A stretch of 64,000 bases of DNA from Desulfovibrio sp. A2 (GCF_000226255.1 NZ_AGFG01000034.1:1-64000); one strand, 5' to 3'; shown: positions 7,255-18,042, numbered from the stretch's first letter. Notes: generated by a model not told the origin, from the sequence alone. A program made the numbers and translations.

Positions 7255-7992
7255 GGTGCCTCCTCGGGCCTTGCCCGTCAGGATCGGCAGGCGGCTTCCG
7301 TCGTCCACCGGGTTTTGCCCGTCACCGGGACGGGCGTTGCTGGACGCCGCCGGAGTGGCGCGCCCATGGAAGGGGATTCGACATGACGCGAAAAGGCCCC
7401 GCCACGCACACGGGCGCGAGACGGAGCGGAAAACGGCCCGGATCGCCACGCGGCACGCAGGGCGGGCGCGGAGCTGGCCGGAAGGGACGGAAGGGACGGA
7501 AGGGACGGATAGGGACGGATAGGGCTGGGGAATCTTTCTGCTGCCGAAACAGGAGGACCGCCGAGGCTGGCGCGAACGCGCCGGGAAAGACGGCCGCGCC
7601 ATGCCTACACAGGGGGTGGCGCAGGGGGCGGGAATAAACACCTGAAGCAGGACACGGCTTGGACGCATCGCCTGGCCTCCCGCGCCGGACGCGGCGCAGA
7701 ACGGAGATTTCGGCAGGCATCGGCCGTCTGGCGCTCGTTGAGCGTCCGGTCGGTGCAAGGTCATGTTCCGCCCGGGGCCCCGTGAAGTCAAGGCGAAACC
7801 GGGCGGATGGGAAAAAAAGAACATAGACTGACGTAAAAATGCCGTAGCATCACCACCTGACGCCGCATGCACGGCAGCCCATGACCGCAAGCACCCGCCT
7901 GCGCCACGCCAGGCATTCGAGAACCGCCCGCTGCGCCACGCACTCCGGAAACGCCCGGCTCGGGGGGCTCGGGGTCAACGTGCCGCCTGTCC
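7255..7992. other. 738-bp spacer without recognised gene
   Basis: ORFs here are shadows with no motif or ribosome site. It contains a G-rich tandem repeat at 7479-7527. On the minus strand a weak TTGACT-N17-GAACAT pair occurs near 7770-7795, but no gene follows closely. Nothing else recognised. Confidence 0.5.
7479..7527 (+). repeat. Short G-rich tandem repeat
   Basis: About three units of GGAAGGGAC followed by GGATAGGGAC-type units. Comparable 9-10-nt G-rich repeats occur at the ends of several genes in the window. Confidence 0.7.
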
Positions 7993-9594
7993 TTACCCGT
8001 CCGCCACGACGAAGCCGCCGGACAGTTCCGGTGCTGCGTCTCCCCCGTCGGGCTCGGCCTCGCTCGCCTCGAACTGCACGGTGAAGCAGGCCCCGCCCGC
8101 GTCGCCCGCGCCAGAGGCGACATCCAGCCGCCCCCCCAGTTGCGCCACCAGGCTGCCCACCAGCTGCATGCCCAGCGTGCCGCCCCCCGTGGGCTCGAAC
8201 CCTTGCGGCAACCCCGCGCCGTCGTCGGCCACGCGCAGTTCCACCTGTCGCCCGTCGCGCCGGGCGCTGACCGAAATGCGCCCCGCGTCGCGACCGGGAA
8301 AGGCGTGCTTGATGGCGTTGGTGACCAGTTCGTTGAGGATGAGCCCGCAGGGGATGGCCGCCGATACCGGCAGGAACAGCGGCGACAGGTCCAGCGCCAG
8401 TTCCACCTCCACATCCACCGAGGACAGCACCAGCTTGCGCGCCAGCCGTTCCACGTAATCGGTAAAGTCCACCCGGGCCAGATCGTTGGCGCGGTAGAGT
8501 TCTTCGTGCACCAACGCCATGGAGGCCACGCGGTTGCGGCTTTCGATGAACCGCTCGCGGTCGGCCGCGCCGCCCGCGTAGGCCGCCTGCAGGTTCAGCA
8601 GGCTGACGATGAGTTGCAGGTTGTTCTTTACCCGGTGGTGCACCTCGCGCAGCAGGATTTCCTTCTCGCGCAGCGATGCGCGGATGTCCTCCTCTGCCTG
8701 GCGGCGCGCGGTGACGTCTTCCGCCACCCCGGCCACGCGGTACACGTTGCCGTCACCGTCGCGCACGGGAAAGGCGCGGACGTGCACCCAGCGCACCCCG
8801 CCATCCGGCCGCAGGATGCGGAACTCCGCATCCACGGGCGTGGCCGACGTGGCGATGCCCGCCATGGCGGCGGCCACGTCTTCCCTGTCGTCGGAGTGCA
8901 CGGTGTGCAGACGCGTGGCCCCGCCCTGCATGGCGGCAGCCACGGGCCGCCCCCACACCGTTTCGTAGGCCGGGGAAAGGTAGAGCAGCCTGTCCGTGGC
9001 CAGATCGCGCACCCAGAACACCTCGCTGGTGTTCTCCATCAACTGGCGGAAGCGCTCCTCGCTTTCGGCCAGGGCCCGCTCGAATTCCCCCCGCTCGGCG
9101 ATCTCGCGGCGCAGCCGCCGGTTGGCCTCTTCCAGGTCCTCGGTGCGGCGGCGCACCAAGCCCTCCAGGGTTTCGCGGCGGCGGCCCTGCTCGCGCAGCA
9201 GTTCCGCCCGCAGCAGGCAGCGCACCAGCCCCCGTTCGAGCACGGCCATGTCCTCGATGGGCTTGATGACGAAATCCCACGCCCCCAGGCGCAGGGCGCG
9301 CGCCAGTTCGCGCACCTCCGTGGTGCCCGACACCACGATGACCGGCACCGTGGGGTTCTGCGCGGCGATGCGGGGCAGCACCTCGGCCCCGCCCGTGTCG
9401 GGCATGCGCCAGTCCAGCAGCACCGCGTCGGCGCCACGCTCGTCGAACAGGGCCAGCGCGTCGGCCCCGCCGGCCGCCTCGCGCACGGCGTAGCCCGCAT
9501 CACGCAGGTAGCCGGAGACGGCGGCGCGGGCCACCGGGTCGTCGTCCACCACGAGGATGGTGGAAATTCGTTCTGCGGGTTGGCGGGGGGCCAT
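7993..9594 (-). CDS. Response-regulator/PAS/histidine kinase hybrid (HisKA_2 type)
   Basis: 533 residues, soluble. Residues ~11-130 form a receiver domain (VVDDDP, phospho-acceptor D61 in LLDWRMPD, K in FVIKPIED). A coiled coil follows ([20 protein letters not shown]), then a PAS domain ([16 protein letters not shown] to [12 protein letters not shown]). The kinase core is of the HisKA_2 type ([13 protein letters not shown], with H as phospho-site) with an HATPase domain ([31 protein letters not shown]). The start is set by TAGGAG, 6 bp before ATG 9594, whose first bases are the mltA stop codon, so the two genes are tightly co-translated. No output DNA-binding domain is present; it probably relays phosphate to another regulator. 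Confidence 0.88.
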   Translation of the reverse strand: MAPRQPAERISTILVVDDDPVARAAVSGYLRDAGYAVREAAGGADALALFDERGADAVLLDWRMPDTGGAEVLPRIAAQNPTVPVIVVSGTTEVRELARALRLGAWDFVIKPIEDMAVLERGLVRCLLRAELLREQGRRRETLEGLVRRRTEDLEEANRRLRREIAERGEFERALAESEERFRQLMENTSEVFWVRDLATDRLLYLSPAYETVWGRPVAAAMQGGATRLHTVHSDDREDVAAAMAGIATSATPVDAEFRILRPDGGVRWVHVRAFPVRDGDGNVYRVAGVAEDVTARRQAEEDIRASLREKEILLREVHHRVKNNLQLIVSLLNLQAAYAGGAADRERFIESRNRVASMALVHEELYRANDLARVDFTDYVERLARKLVLSSVDVEVELALDLSPLFLPVSAAIPCGLILNELVTNAIKHAFPGRDAGRISVSARRDGRQVELRVADDGAGLPQGFEPTGGGTLGMQLVGSLVAQLGGRLDVASGAGDAGGACFTVQFEASEAEPDGGDAAPELSGGFVVADG

Positions 9595-9602
9595 GCGTTC
9601 TC

Positions 9603-10961
9603 CTACCGGTTGCGCGGCAACAGCAGCCACGCCGGGCCGGGGGCGTCCAGATGCCCCGCCACGGCGGCCGCGCGCTCGCCCGCGCCGCAGAACAGGTCGA
9701 TGCGGTAGCCCTTGATGGCCCCGCCGGTGTCCTGCGCAAGGCCCAGGCCGGTCACCGCGCCGCCGCCCGCCGTTTGCGGCACCGGAGCGGAAAAGGCCAC
9801 CAGCGCGCCGGAGGGCAGCACGGAACGGTCGGTGGCCAGGCTCACCCACGGGGTCAGCGGCCTGCCCATGCAGCCCAGCGGCCCCATGCCGCCTTCCGCC
9901 AGCCTGAAAAAGACGTAGCTGGGGTTGGTGTTCATGAGGGCCTGCGCCTCGCCGGGGTGGCTTTCCAGCCATTGCCGGATGGCGGGCATGTTCACCCCGT
10001 CGGGCGGCAACTCCCCGCGTTCCTTCAGGATGCGCCCGATGGACACGTAGGGCCGCCCGTTCTGCGCGGCGTACAGCACGCGGGCCTCGCCGCCGTCGGT
10101 GAAGCTGAGCCTGCCGGAACCCTGCACCTGCAGGATGTACACGTCCACCGGGTCGGCCGCCCAGGCCAGTTCCAGCCCCTTACCGCGCAGCGCGCCGCCG
10201 GTGTCGATTTCCGCGCGGTCGTAGTAGGGCCGCAGCACGCGGCCCTTGGGTCCGTTCACCACCCGGTAGGTCATGCGCTGCTTGCCCGCCCCGGATGCTG
10301 CCAGTTCCGTGACGTGCATGTCCACGGGCGTGCGGTAGATGGGGTGGTTGTAGCCGGGCGCGGGGCGGCGGCTGGCGCGCAGCACCGGCTCGTAGTAGCC
10401 GGTCCAGGCGGTGTCCACGCGCAGCCAGCGAAACCGCTCGGCCAGCAGGCCGGGGTTGGCGTCCAGCGCGGGCAGCAGTTCGGACAGCTGCCGCAGGGCG
10501 GCCGTGAATTCCGCGTTGGTCACGCGCGCCCCCGGCCGGTCCAGCGCCACGCCGTCGGCCGGGCGGGTGGCCATGTACGACAGGCTCTGGGCCAGCGCGG
10601 GAGCGAGGTCGTTCCACGAGGACAGCCCCTGGCTGCGCGGGTCCATGGCCGCGATGGCGGCGCGGATCTCGTCGGGCGAAACCTCCGTGTACGCGGGCAG
10701 GGGCGGCAACGACAGGGCCGGGCGCGCCGGGGCCGGAGCCTGGACGACGGGGGGGGCTTCCGGCGCGGGAGCCGGAACCTCCGGCGCGCGCGACGCGCAG
10801 CCGGACAGATACAGCGAAAGCGCCAGCACACCGGCGGCGCGCAGGGAGAAGGGGTGGCGAAACGCCGGGACCGTGCCGCCAACGCGGGCGGCTTTGGCTT
10901 TCGGGGCGAAATGGCGTACGAATCGACACGCCGCGTCAGGCGGCAGGAGGTTGCGAAACAT
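9603..10961 (-). CDS. mltA: Membrane-bound lytic murein transglycosylase A (MltA) lipoprotein
   Basis: 452 residues. It cleaves peptidoglycan glycan strands, forming 1,6-anhydromuramic acid ends. A lipobox LYLSGC follows a hydrophobic stretch (residues ~45-58), so it is a lipoprotein. The MltA domain includes [13 protein letters not shown] and YRTPVDMHV; the C-terminal 3D domain has [18 protein letters not shown] with the catalytic Asp. The start at 10961 shares the hexamer CATATG with the divergent thioesterase start, giving a long n-region of ~40 residues, so a later start is possible. The next gene begins 8 bp after its stop. Confidence 0.88.
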   Translation of the reverse strand: MFRNLLPPDAACRFVRHFAPKAKAARVGGTVPAFRHPFSLRAAGVLALSLYLSGCASRAPEVPAPAPEAPPVVQAPAPARPALSLPPLPAYTEVSPDEIRAAIAAMDPRSQGLSSWNDLAPALAQSLSYMATRPADGVALDRPGARVTNAEFTAALRQLSELLPALDANPGLLAERFRWLRVDTAWTGYYEPVLRASRRPAPGYNHPIYRTPVDMHVTELAASGAGKQRMTYRVVNGPKGRVLRPYYDRAEIDTGGALRGKGLELAWAADPVDVYILQVQGSGRLSFTDGGEARVLYAAQNGRPYVSIGRILKERGELPPDGVNMPAIRQWLESHPGEAQALMNTNPSYVFFRLAEGGMGPLGCMGRPLTPWVSLATDRSVLPSGALVAFSAPVPQTAGGGAVTGLGLAQDTGGAIKGYRIDLFCGAGERAAAVAGHLDAPGPAWLLLPRNR

Positions 10962-11372
10962 ATGGACGGCTTTCCCGTGCCGGAAATCTGGTTGGCCCAC
11001 CGCGTGTCCTACGGTGAAACGGACATGATGGGCGTTGTGTACTATGCCGAATACCTGCACTTCTTCGAGCGGGCCCGCAGCGAGTTCATCCGCTCGCGGG
11101 GCATGGGCTACGCCACGGTGGAGGAACGCGGCATCATCCTGCCGGTACGCGAGGCACGCTGCCGCTACCGCAGCCCGGCGAAGTTCGATGACCTGCTGCA
11201 GATACGCGCGGGCATCAGCGAATGGGGCCGCGCCTCGCTGACCTTCGTGTACGAGATTCGGGACGAGGGACGCAACAGGTTGCTGGCCGACGGCATGACC
11301 CAGCACGCCTGCATCAACCGCGACGGCAAGCCGGTGCCGGTGCCGGACTGGCTGCGCGACCTGCTGCAATAG
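10962..11372 (+). CDS. YbgC/FadM-type acyl-CoA thioesterase
   Basis: 136 residues with a single hot-dog fold. The signature YGETDMMGVVYYAEYLHFFE contains the catalytic Asp of the 4-hydroxybenzoyl-CoA thioesterase-like YbgC family. A good ribosome site (CAGGAGG at 10943-10949) precedes ATG 10962. It probably hydrolyses short acyl-CoA or acyl-ACP. It diverges directly from mltA, with start codons touching. Length is normal for the family. Confidence 0.88.
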   Translation: MDGFPVPEIWLAHRVSYGETDMMGVVYYAEYLHFFERARSEFIRSRGMGYATVEERGIILPVREARCRYRSPAKFDDLLQIRAGISEWGRASLTFVYEIRDEGRNRLLADGMTQHACINRDGKPVPVPDWLRDLLQ

Positions 11373-11505
11373 CAGCCGTACCCCCTTTTGCGGGCGGCCC
11401 GCCCCGAATTGGGCGAAGGGCGTTGGCGACCATTCGGACACACTTCACGAAGCGGATGTGTTTGCTCGCTTGACTGCCCAGTGGACCGGGGGTAGGGCAA
11501 GGCCC

Positions 11506-12327
11506 ATGTTCCTCGACGTCCACACCCACGCCTTCCATCCCAAGATCGCGTCCAAGGTCCTGCAACAGCTGGAAGCACACTACGGCATCTCGCCCGTGGG
11601 CGAAGGCGTGGTGGAAGACCTGCTGCCCCGCGCCAGACGCGCCGGGCTGGACGGCGTGGTGGTGCACTGCGCCGCCACCGCGGCCGCGCAGGTGGTGCCC
11701 GCCAACGCCTTTGCCGTGGAATTGCAGCGCCACCACCCCGAGGTGGTGGCCTTTGGCACGGTGCACCCCGAATACGCGGACTGGGAACATCAGCTCGACC
11801 GGCTGCGCGCCGCGGGCATCCGGGGGCTGAAGCTGCACCCGGAATTCCAGGGCTTCCGGCTGGACGACCCGCGCCTTTTGCCCATCATCGAGGCGGCGCA
11901 GGACGACTTCGTGTTCATGTGCCACATCGGCGACAAGCTGCCCCCGGCGGAAAACGCCTCGTGCCCGTACAAGCTGGCCGCCCTGCTGGACGCCTTTCCG
12001 CGCGCCCGGTTCATCGCCGCGCACCTTGGCGGCTACCTGCACTGGCAGTACGCGCTGGAGGTGCTGGTGGGCCGCGAGGTGTGGATGGACACCTCCAGCA
12101 GCCTCTCGTTCATCGACGACGCCACCCTGCGCGCCATCTTCAACGGGCACGACCGCGAGCACATCCTGTTCGGCAGCGACTATCCGCTGTTCGACCCCGC
12201 CGACGAATGCCACCGCCTGCAACGGCGGCTGGACCTTTCCGACGGCGAGGTGGAGGTGCTGCTGTCCAGCGCGGCCACCCTGCTGGGCCTGAACGGACAG
12301 CAGAAGGCCGCCACGCCCCCAGCATGA
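11506..12327 (+). CDS. Metal-dependent hydrolase, amidohydrolase-2 family
   Basis: 273 residues with TIM-barrel metal-site motifs: DVHTHAFH at the N-terminus, GLKLHPEF, MCHIGD, FIAAHLGGYL and FGSDYPLFDP. These match the amidohydrolase_2 (COG2159-like) group of hydrolases and decarboxylases. The substrate cannot be told from sequence. ATG 11506 begins directly with MFLDVHTHAF; the ORF extends upstream without support. It is convergent with the WcbI-like gene. Confidence 0.8.
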   Translation: MFLDVHTHAFHPKIASKVLQQLEAHYGISPVGEGVVEDLLPRARRAGLDGVVVHCAATAAAQVVPANAFAVELQRHHPEVVAFGTVHPEYADWEHQLDRLRAAGIRGLKLHPEFQGFRLDDPRLLPIIEAAQDDFVFMCHIGDKLPPAENASCPYKLAALLDAFPRARFIAAHLGGYLHWQYALEVLVGREVWMDTSSSLSFIDDATLRAIFNGHDREHILFGSDYPLFDPADECHRLQRRLDLSDGEVEVLLSSAATLLGLNGQQKAATPPA

Positions 12328-12385
12328 CCACGGGCACGGCGGCCGCTACGGTTCCGCAACTGGGAGCGCCCTGCCGCCCCGCCGC

Positions 12386-13252
12386 TCACACCAGCTGCAA
12401 GTATCCTATGAAGTTGTCGATGCCGCGCATCCGGCAGTCCACGTAGCGGCGCGCGTAGTCCTCGAAGGTCATGCGCCGCCCGTAGATGTTGTATGCGGCG
12501 TCCGGCCCGCCGAATGCCAGCCCGTGGTGGGCGGCCACCTGCGGGTGGATGGGCAGTTCGAATTCCGGGTACGGATCGGCAAAGCCGTCGCGCACCGCCG
12601 GGGGCAACGGATCCATGCCCAGCGCCGCCAGCACGCCTTCCGCCACGTGCAGCACCAGCCGCCGGTTGGGGTGGTTGATGGTGGCGAACAGCCGCTCTTT
12701 CGTCCACAGCGCTTCCACCACGTCCACCGTGGGGGCCACCACGGCGGGGATGCTGCCAGGCACCGTGCCCCCTCCCGCCCCGCGCTCCTTGTCCCGCTCC
12801 ACGTCCAGCGATGCGCGCAACATGGCGTCCAGGTCGTACTTGGCCGCGATGTCGCCGTGCAGGTAAACGTGCAGGATTTCCGCCATGCTCAGCCCCATGG
12901 ACACCAGCCGGTCCAGAAAGGCATCGCCGAAATCCATGGGGCTCTTGTTGGTCCAGAACGGCCAATAGCCCGTGAACAGCATGTTGGGCAGGCGCAGCAC
13001 CCTCGCGGCCGGATTGACCATGGCCAGCAGCCTGTCCGAGGCGTGGTCGTCCCACTTCTCGCCCAGGTGCTGGTACAGGAACAGGCCGCAGCCGGAAAGC
13101 TCGGCCGGGGCGATGCGCTCGCGCAGGTAGTTGGTGTACCGGCGGATTTCGTAGCGCTCGGCAAACTGCGGCGCGGCGGCCAGCAGGGCCGCCAGCGGGT
13201 CGCCCTGGCAGTTGGCGTGGATGAGGCAAAGGCTGCGGTGCGATGTGGTCAT
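12386..13252 (-). CDS. WcbI-like polysaccharide biosynthesis protein
   Basis: About 288 residues. The N-terminal CLIHANCQGDPLAALL matches the NCQG-type motif of the WcbI family, putative acetyltransferases or esterases of capsule loci. Other visible segments are FLYQHLGEKW, PNMLFTGYWPFW and DAFLDRLVSMGLS. No glycosyltransferases are adjacent, so it is an isolated surface-polysaccharide gene. Neither the chosen start (13252) nor the upstream one (13300) has a clear ribosome site, so the start is uncertain. Confidence 0.65.
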   Translation of the reverse strand: MTTSHRSLCLIHANCQGDPLAALLAAAPQFAERYEIRRYTNYLRERIAPAELSGCGLFLYQHLGEKWDDHASDRLLAMVNPAARVLRLPNMLFTGYWPFWTNKSPMDFGDAFLDRLVSMGLSMAEILHVYLHGDIAAKYDLDAMLRASLDVERDKERGAGGGTVPGSIPAVVAPTVDVVEALWTKERLFATINHPNRRLVLHVAEGVLAALGMDPLPPAVRDGFADPYPEFELPIHPQVAAHHGLAFGGPDAAYNIYGRRMTFEDYARRYVDCRMRGIDNFIGYLQLV

Positions 13253-13530
13253 GAGAGTATGGGGGAAGGTACGGCTGCGGTTGCGGCGAAAACGCGTCAT
13301 GAAAAATGTCGGGCCAGATGCCTGGCGAAATGCCCGCGCGGACGGCTGACGGCCGACGGGCCGGACCCGCCGCGCGCGTGCCTTTCGCCATCTTTTTCGG
13401 CGGACGCGCCCGTTTCTTTACATCCCCACCCGATTGTGGAACACTATCTTGTGGGCATGCGTCCAACGCCATGCACCAAGTGCCGGAGGCCCCGTGCCCG
13501 GCTTGTACACCCAACCCCCCCGTACAGACA

Positions 13531-14946
13531 ATGCTCATCGCCGTCCGCGCGCGACGCGTCATACCCCTCGCAGGTGAGGGTCCGTCACGAGACCCGCGCG
13601 ACCTGTTTTCGCCGCCCCGCGTTCTCGACGACCACGTCGTTGTGATCCGGGGCATTTTTTCGGGCGAGGCGGGGCAGGCGGCACTGGCGGACGGCCCGTG
13701 CGCGCCCCCACCAGATGCGGACAGCGCGACCCGTGTGCTTTCCGGGCTGCGCGGCGGCGTCATCGAAGCCGTGGAGCCCGTGGACGCCTTCCGCCGCCGC
13801 GCGGGCGTGCCCCTGACGGACCTTGGCGAGGTCACCCTGGCGCCCGGCGTGGTCAACTGCCACGCGCATCTCGAACTTTCGCACCTGGCCGGGCGCACCG
13901 TGCTGGGAGGCGGCTTTGTCCCGTGGGTGAAAAGCCTGCTGCCGCTGGCCGGGGCCGACACGCCTCCGGACGTCCGCGCCGCCGCCCTTGCCGACGCCGC
14001 GCGCCAGCTTGCGGCCTGCCACACCGCCCACGTGGGCGACATCACCGCCGTGGCCCCCGCCGCCGTGCGCCGGGCCATGCGGGGCGCGTCCATCGGTTGT
14101 TCGCACTTCGCCGAGGTGTTCGGCTACCGGTTCGTCACGCCGGGCGGTGAACCGGCAGCCCCGGCCGACACCGCCGCCCTGTGGCCCAGGGCCATGGCGG
14201 AACTGGCGGCGGACATGGCAACGGACAATCTCGCGGACGCGCCAGCACCCGCTTCCGCCCCGTCCCCCGCCCCCGGCGCGCCCTTCCCGGTCCACCCGGA
14301 CGCAGCCCTGGCCGGGCATGCCCTGTATTCCACCCATCCGGTGGCCCTGGCCGCCGCCCGCCGCTGGTGCGAACGCAACCACCGGGTCTTTTCCCTGCAT
14401 CTGGCCGAACACCCGGACGAGGTGGAATTCCTGACCACCGGGCGCGGCGCGCTGGCCGACCTGCTGGCCGTGCGCGTTCTGCCGCCGGGTTTTTCCGCGC
14501 CGGGCATGCGCCCCGTGCCCTACGCCGCCGAACTCGGCCTGCTGGACGAGGGCACCCTGGCCGTACACTGCGTGCAACTGGACGCAGCGGACATCCGTCT
14601 GCTGGCCGATTCCGGCACGCACGTCTGCCTATGCCCCCGCTCCAACGCGGCCATCAACGTGGGCACGGCCCCGGCCCGCGCCCTGGCCGAGGCGGGCGCG
14701 CTGCTGTGCCTGGGCACCGACAGCCTGGCCTCGAACCACGACCTGGACCTGTGGAACGAGGCCCGCGCCCTGCGCGACCTGCCCGCCGGGCACGACCTGC
14801 CGCCCGCCGCGCTGCTGCGCCTGCTGACCGTGGGCGGCGCAGCCGCCCTTGGCCGGGGCGACATCGGTTCCATGGCCCCCGGCCGCCGCGCGCGGCTGGC
14901 CCTGCTGCCCGAAGATTTTTCCCAAGCACTGGGGACAACCCCGTAA
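13531..14946 (+). CDS. Amidohydrolase (cytosine/aminofutalosine deaminase-like), upstream of pyrBC
   Basis: About 471 residues from ATG 13531. COG0402-type deaminase/hydrolase motifs are visible: the metal site [29 protein letters not shown] and [19 protein letters not shown]. The HLELSHL pattern resembles 6-aminodeoxyfutalosine deaminases of the futalosine menaquinone pathway; S-adenosylhomocysteine/methylthioadenosine-type deaminases are the alternative. It ends 14 bp before pyrB and is probably co-transcribed with pyrBC. The start lacks a clear ribosome site; ATG 13471 is also in frame. Residues ~55-75 and 230-250 are proline/alanine-rich insertions. Confidence 0.75.
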   Translation: MLIAVRARRVIPLAGEGPSRDPRDLFSPPRVLDDHVVVIRGIFSGEAGQAALADGPCAPPPDADSATRVLSGLRGGVIEAVEPVDAFRRRAGVPLTDLGEVTLAPGVVNCHAHLELSHLAGRTVLGGGFVPWVKSLLPLAGADTPPDVRAAALADAARQLAACHTAHVGDITAVAPAAVRRAMRGASIGCSHFAEVFGYRFVTPGGEPAAPADTAALWPRAMAELAADMATDNLADAPAPASAPSPAPGAPFPVHPDAALAGHALYSTHPVALAAARRWCERNHRVFSLHLAEHPDEVEFLTTGRGALADLLAVRVLPPGFSAPGMRPVPYAAELGLLDEGTLAVHCVQLDAADIRLLADSGTHVCLCPRSNAAINVGTAPARALAEAGALLCLGTDSLASNHDLDLWNEARALRDLPAGHDLPPAALLRLLTVGGAAALGRGDIGSMAPGRRARLALLPEDFSQALGTTP

Positions 14947-14960
14947 CCCCCCACACCCAC

Positions 14961-15938
14961 ATGCAGCACGCACAACGCCCCACGTGGCCCCACAAGGACC
15001 TGCTGGACGTCACCCAGCTGACGCGGGCAGAGCTGTTCCACCTGCTGGACACGGCGGCCCAGTTCCACGACATCAACCGCCGCCCAGTGAAGAAGGTGCC
15101 CACCCTGAAGGGCAAGAGCGTGGTGCTGTTCTTCGCCGAGCCGAGCACCCGCACCAAGACCTCGTTCGACGTGGCGGGCAAGCGGCTTTCCGCCGACACC
15201 TTCTCGCTGGCCAAGAGCGGGTCCAGCCTGTCCAAGGGCGAAAGCCTGAAGGACACCGCCCTCACCCTGCAGGCCATGACGCCGGACATCATCGTCATCC
15301 GCCATTCGTCCAGCGGCGCGGCGCAGTTTCTGGCCGAACGGCTGGACTGCTCGGTGGTCAACGCGGGCGACGGCTGGCACGCCCACCCCACGCAGGCCCT
15401 GCTGGACTGCTATTCGTTGCGCCAAGTCTGGGGCGACACCTTCGAAGGGCGCACCCTGCTCATTTTGGGCGACATCGCCCACAGCCGGGTGGCCCGCTCC
15501 AACGTGCACCTGCTTGCGTCGCTGGGGGTAAAGGTGCGGCTGTGCGCGCCGCGCACCCTGCTGCCCGCCGGGGTGCACAACTGGCCGGTGACCATCTTCA
15601 ACCGGCTGGACGACGCCGTGCAAGGCGCGGACGCGGTGATGTGCCTGCGCCTGCAACTGGAACGCCAGCAGGCGGGCCTGCTGCCCGACCTGCGGGAATA
15701 CGCGCAGCGTTTCTGCCTGTCGCCCCGGCATCTGGCCATGGCCGCGCCGGGCGCGCGGGTGCTGCACCCCGGCCCCATGAACCGGGGCCTGGAAATCTCG
15801 TCCGTGCTGGCCGACGCGCCCGAAAGCCTGATTCTGGACCAGGTGGCCGCTGGCGTGGCCACGCGCATGGCAATCCTTTTCCTGCTCGCCACCCGCACCG
15901 GCGTGGAGCAGACAGCCGACACCGGAGGCCGCGCATGA
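14961..15938 (+). CDS. pyrB: Aspartate carbamoyltransferase, catalytic subunit
   Basis: 325 residues. It joins carbamoyl phosphate and aspartate in the first committed step of pyrimidine synthesis. The carbamoyl-phosphate loop [42 protein letters not shown] and the lysine loop [16 protein letters not shown] are all present. Length is normal. The stop overlaps the pyrC start (ATGA at 15935), indicating translational coupling. No regulatory pyrI is adjacent. There is no strong ribosome site before ATG 14961. Confidence 0.95.
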   Translation: MQHAQRPTWPHKDLLDVTQLTRAELFHLLDTAAQFHDINRRPVKKVPTLKGKSVVLFFAEPSTRTKTSFDVAGKRLSADTFSLAKSGSSLSKGESLKDTALTLQAMTPDIIVIRHSSSGAAQFLAERLDCSVVNAGDGWHAHPTQALLDCYSLRQVWGDTFEGRTLLILGDIAHSRVARSNVHLLASLGVKVRLCAPRTLLPAGVHNWPVTIFNRLDDAVQGADAVMCLRLQLERQQAGLLPDLREYAQRFCLSPRHLAMAAPGARVLHPGPMNRGLEISSVLADAPESLILDQVAAGVATRMAILFLLATRTGVEQTADTGGRA

Positions 15939-17215
15939 CCGCCACCACTTCCCCTTCCCTGTTCCTTCGCAATGCCCGCCTGCTGGGGCGCATGGTGGAC
16001 GTTGCCGTGGCCGACGGGCGCATTGTGTCTGTCATGGACGCCGGTTCCGGTGCCGCGCCCGCCGGGGCGGAGAGCATCGACGCGCGCGGCATGGTGCTGT
16101 TCCCTGCCTTCATCGACGCGCACACCCACATGCGCGAGCCGGGCTTCGAGTACAAGGAAGACATCGCCAGCGGGCTTGCGGCAGCCGCCCACGGCGGGTT
16201 CGGGGCCGTGCTGTGCATGGCCAACACCCGGCCGGTCAACGACGACGCCTCCATCACCCGCGACATGATCGACACCGCCCGCCGCCACTGGCCGCACGGC
16301 CCGCGCCTGCACCCCATCGGCGCTGCCACGGTGGGGCTGAGGGGCACCGAGCTTGCCCCGCTGGCCGAACTGGCCGAGGCGGGCTGCGTGGCCTTTTCCA
16401 ACGACGGCGCACCCGTGCCGGACACCGAGATGTTCCGCCGCTGCGTGGAATACGCCGCCGACCAGGGAAAGGTGGTCATCGACCACTGCGAGGACCCGTA
16501 CCTTGCCAAGGGCGCGCACATGAACGAGGGCGAAACCAGCGGCCGTATCGGGGTGAAGGGCCAGCCCGACATCGGCGAGGCGCTGCACGTGGCGCGCGAC
16601 ATCCTGCTGGCCGACTACCTGAAGCTGCCCATTCACCTCGCGCACATCTCGTGCCGCCGCTCGGTGGAGCTGATCGCCTGGGCCAAGCAGCGCGGCGTGC
16701 CGGTAACGGCGGAAACCTGCCCCCACTACCTGCTGCTGACCGACAAGGAACTGCTGGGGTACGACACCAAGGCCAAGGTGAACCCGCCCCTGCGCACCGA
16801 CGACGACGTGGCCGCCCTGCGCGCGGCGGTTAAGTCCGGCGTCATCGACATCCTGGCCACCGACCATGCCCCGCACGCGGCGCATGAGAAGGAAACCCCG
16901 CTGGACGAGGCCCCCAACGGCATCACCGGCCTGGACACCGCCGTGGCCCTGACCTGGGGGCTGGTGCGCGAAGGCGTGCTGACGGAGGCCGACCTGATGC
17001 GCCTGTGGGCGACGGAACCTGGGAAAATCTTCGGGCTGCCCGTGAACGGATTTGGCGTGGGCGACCCGGCGGATTTCTTTCTGCTGGACCCGGAAGAGAA
17101 GTGGGTGGTGGCGCGCGAGACCATGCACTCGAAGAGCCTGAACACGCCGTTTTTGGGGAAGGAATTGGTGGGGAAGGTCAAGGCGTTGTGGCTTGGCGGG
17201 GTGAAGGTGGTGTAG
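15935..17215 (+). CDS. pyrC: Dihydroorotase, class I
   Basis: 426 residues. It cyclises carbamoyl aspartate to dihydroorotate. Metal-site motifs: [17 protein letters not shown] (HxH), [27 protein letters not shown] and [17 protein letters not shown] binds substrate. CCGGAGG lies 8-10 bp before the start, and the ATGA overlap with pyrB couples translation. Class I enzymes often associate with aspartate carbamoyltransferase, which fits the gene pairing. A repeat-filled spacer begins about 55 bp after the stop. Confidence 0.95.
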   Translation: MTATTSPSLFLRNARLLGRMVDVAVADGRIVSVMDAGSGAAPAGAESIDARGMVLFPAFIDAHTHMREPGFEYKEDIASGLAAAAHGGFGAVLCMANTRPVNDDASITRDMIDTARRHWPHGPRLHPIGAATVGLRGTELAPLAELAEAGCVAFSNDGAPVPDTEMFRRCVEYAADQGKVVIDHCEDPYLAKGAHMNEGETSGRIGVKGQPDIGEALHVARDILLADYLKLPIHLAHISCRRSVELIAWAKQRGVPVTAETCPHYLLLTDKELLGYDTKAKVNPPLRTDDDVAALRAAVKSGVIDILATDHAPHAAHEKETPLDEAPNGITGLDTAVALTWGLVREGVLTEADLMRLWATEPGKIFGLPVNGFGVGDPADFFLLDPEEKWVVARETMHSKSLNTPFLGKELVGKVKALWLGGVKVV

Positions 17216-17269
17216 GGGCTGGGTAAGCCGTGTCCGGCGGGGAGAAATAGTGTCGCGCCCCACTGAGAA

Positions 17270-17490
17270 GGCTTCTACGTATACAGTCCTGCCCTGTTGA
17301 TCCCCCTCGATTTCGCTATGTCTCCGACGGACAGGGGGCCGCTTAGCGGCGGCCCCCTGTACCCCCGCGCTCCGGGGGGCGCTGCCCCCCTGGTCCCCCC
17401 AGCGTTTCCTGCACCGCATTCTCACCGGGCAGCTTCCCTCCGGCGAAAGACGCCTTCGGGCGATCTGCCCGGCGGAATGCGTATGTGCGC
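17270..17490 (+). repeat. R1 composite intergenic repeat, locus A forward
   Basis: Starts GGCTTCTACG, then CGATTTCGCTATGTCTCCG, a hairpin near GGGGGCCGCTTAGCGGCGGCC, CCCCGCGCTCCGGGGGG, CACCGCATTC, CAGCTTCCCTCCGGCG, CGCCTTCGGGCGATCTG and GGAATGCGTATGTGCGCC. The same ordered blocks occur at 19850-20130 and 57336-57560, and inverted at 17794-18020 and 58001-58226. Confidence 0.8.
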
Positions 17491-17660
17491 CAAACTCCCG
17501 TTGCCCCCATCCTACCTGGGCGTCCCTACCCATGCCCCCGTTGCGACGCATGTGCCGCCGTCAAAGCCCGGCGTCACACGCTTTTACGCACTTCACGTTT
17601 CCTTTGAACCGGCCCAAATACACACGCGACTCATAGCCTAATCGCGCCACCGGGAGATTG

Positions 17661-17745
17661 GTGCGCATTGGCGGCACCGGCGGCAGATCCCCCGGAGGCG
17701 CCCCTGCGCCGACGGGAAGCTGCCGCCGTAGGGACGCCGCGCAGG
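17661..17745 (-). repeat. R1 tail-block repeat, partial
   Basis: Reverse-oriented tail block: GTGCGCATTGGCGG, GGCGGCAGAT, GGGAAGCTGCCGCCG, GGGACGCCGCGCA. The same block appears forward at 20180-20262 and within 57483-57560. Confidence 0.65.
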
Positions 17746-17793
17746 AGACGTGTTGCAAGGGCACCCTCGTTACGCCGCAACGACGAAAGATTG

Positions 17794-18020
17794 GCGCACA
17801 TACGCATTCCCGTCGCCAGATCGCCCGGAGGCGCGCCAGCGCCGCAGGGAAGCTGGCGGCGAAAGGAATGCGGTGCAGGATACGTTGGGGGTCCAGGGGT
17901 GGCGAAGCCCCCCTGGAACGCGGGGGTGCAGGGGGTGTTCGTTACAACACCCCCTGCCCGCCGGAGGCATAACGAAATCGGGGGCAATCAACAGGGCAGT
18001 ACCGCCTTCGTAGAAGCCGC
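17794..18020 (-). repeat. R1 composite intergenic repeat, locus A reverse
   Basis: Reverse complement of the R1 order: GCGCACATACGCATTCC, GGGAAGCTGGCGGCG, GGAATGCGGTGCAGG, GGGGTCCAGGGG, CCCTGGAACGCGGGGGTGCA, CCGCCGGAGGCATAACGAAA, ACAGGGCAGT and CTTCGTAGAAGCC. Together with 17270-17490 it forms an inverted pair about 300 bp apart. Confidence 0.8.
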
Positions 18021-18042
18021 ATCCGTCAGGGCACAACCCTCT

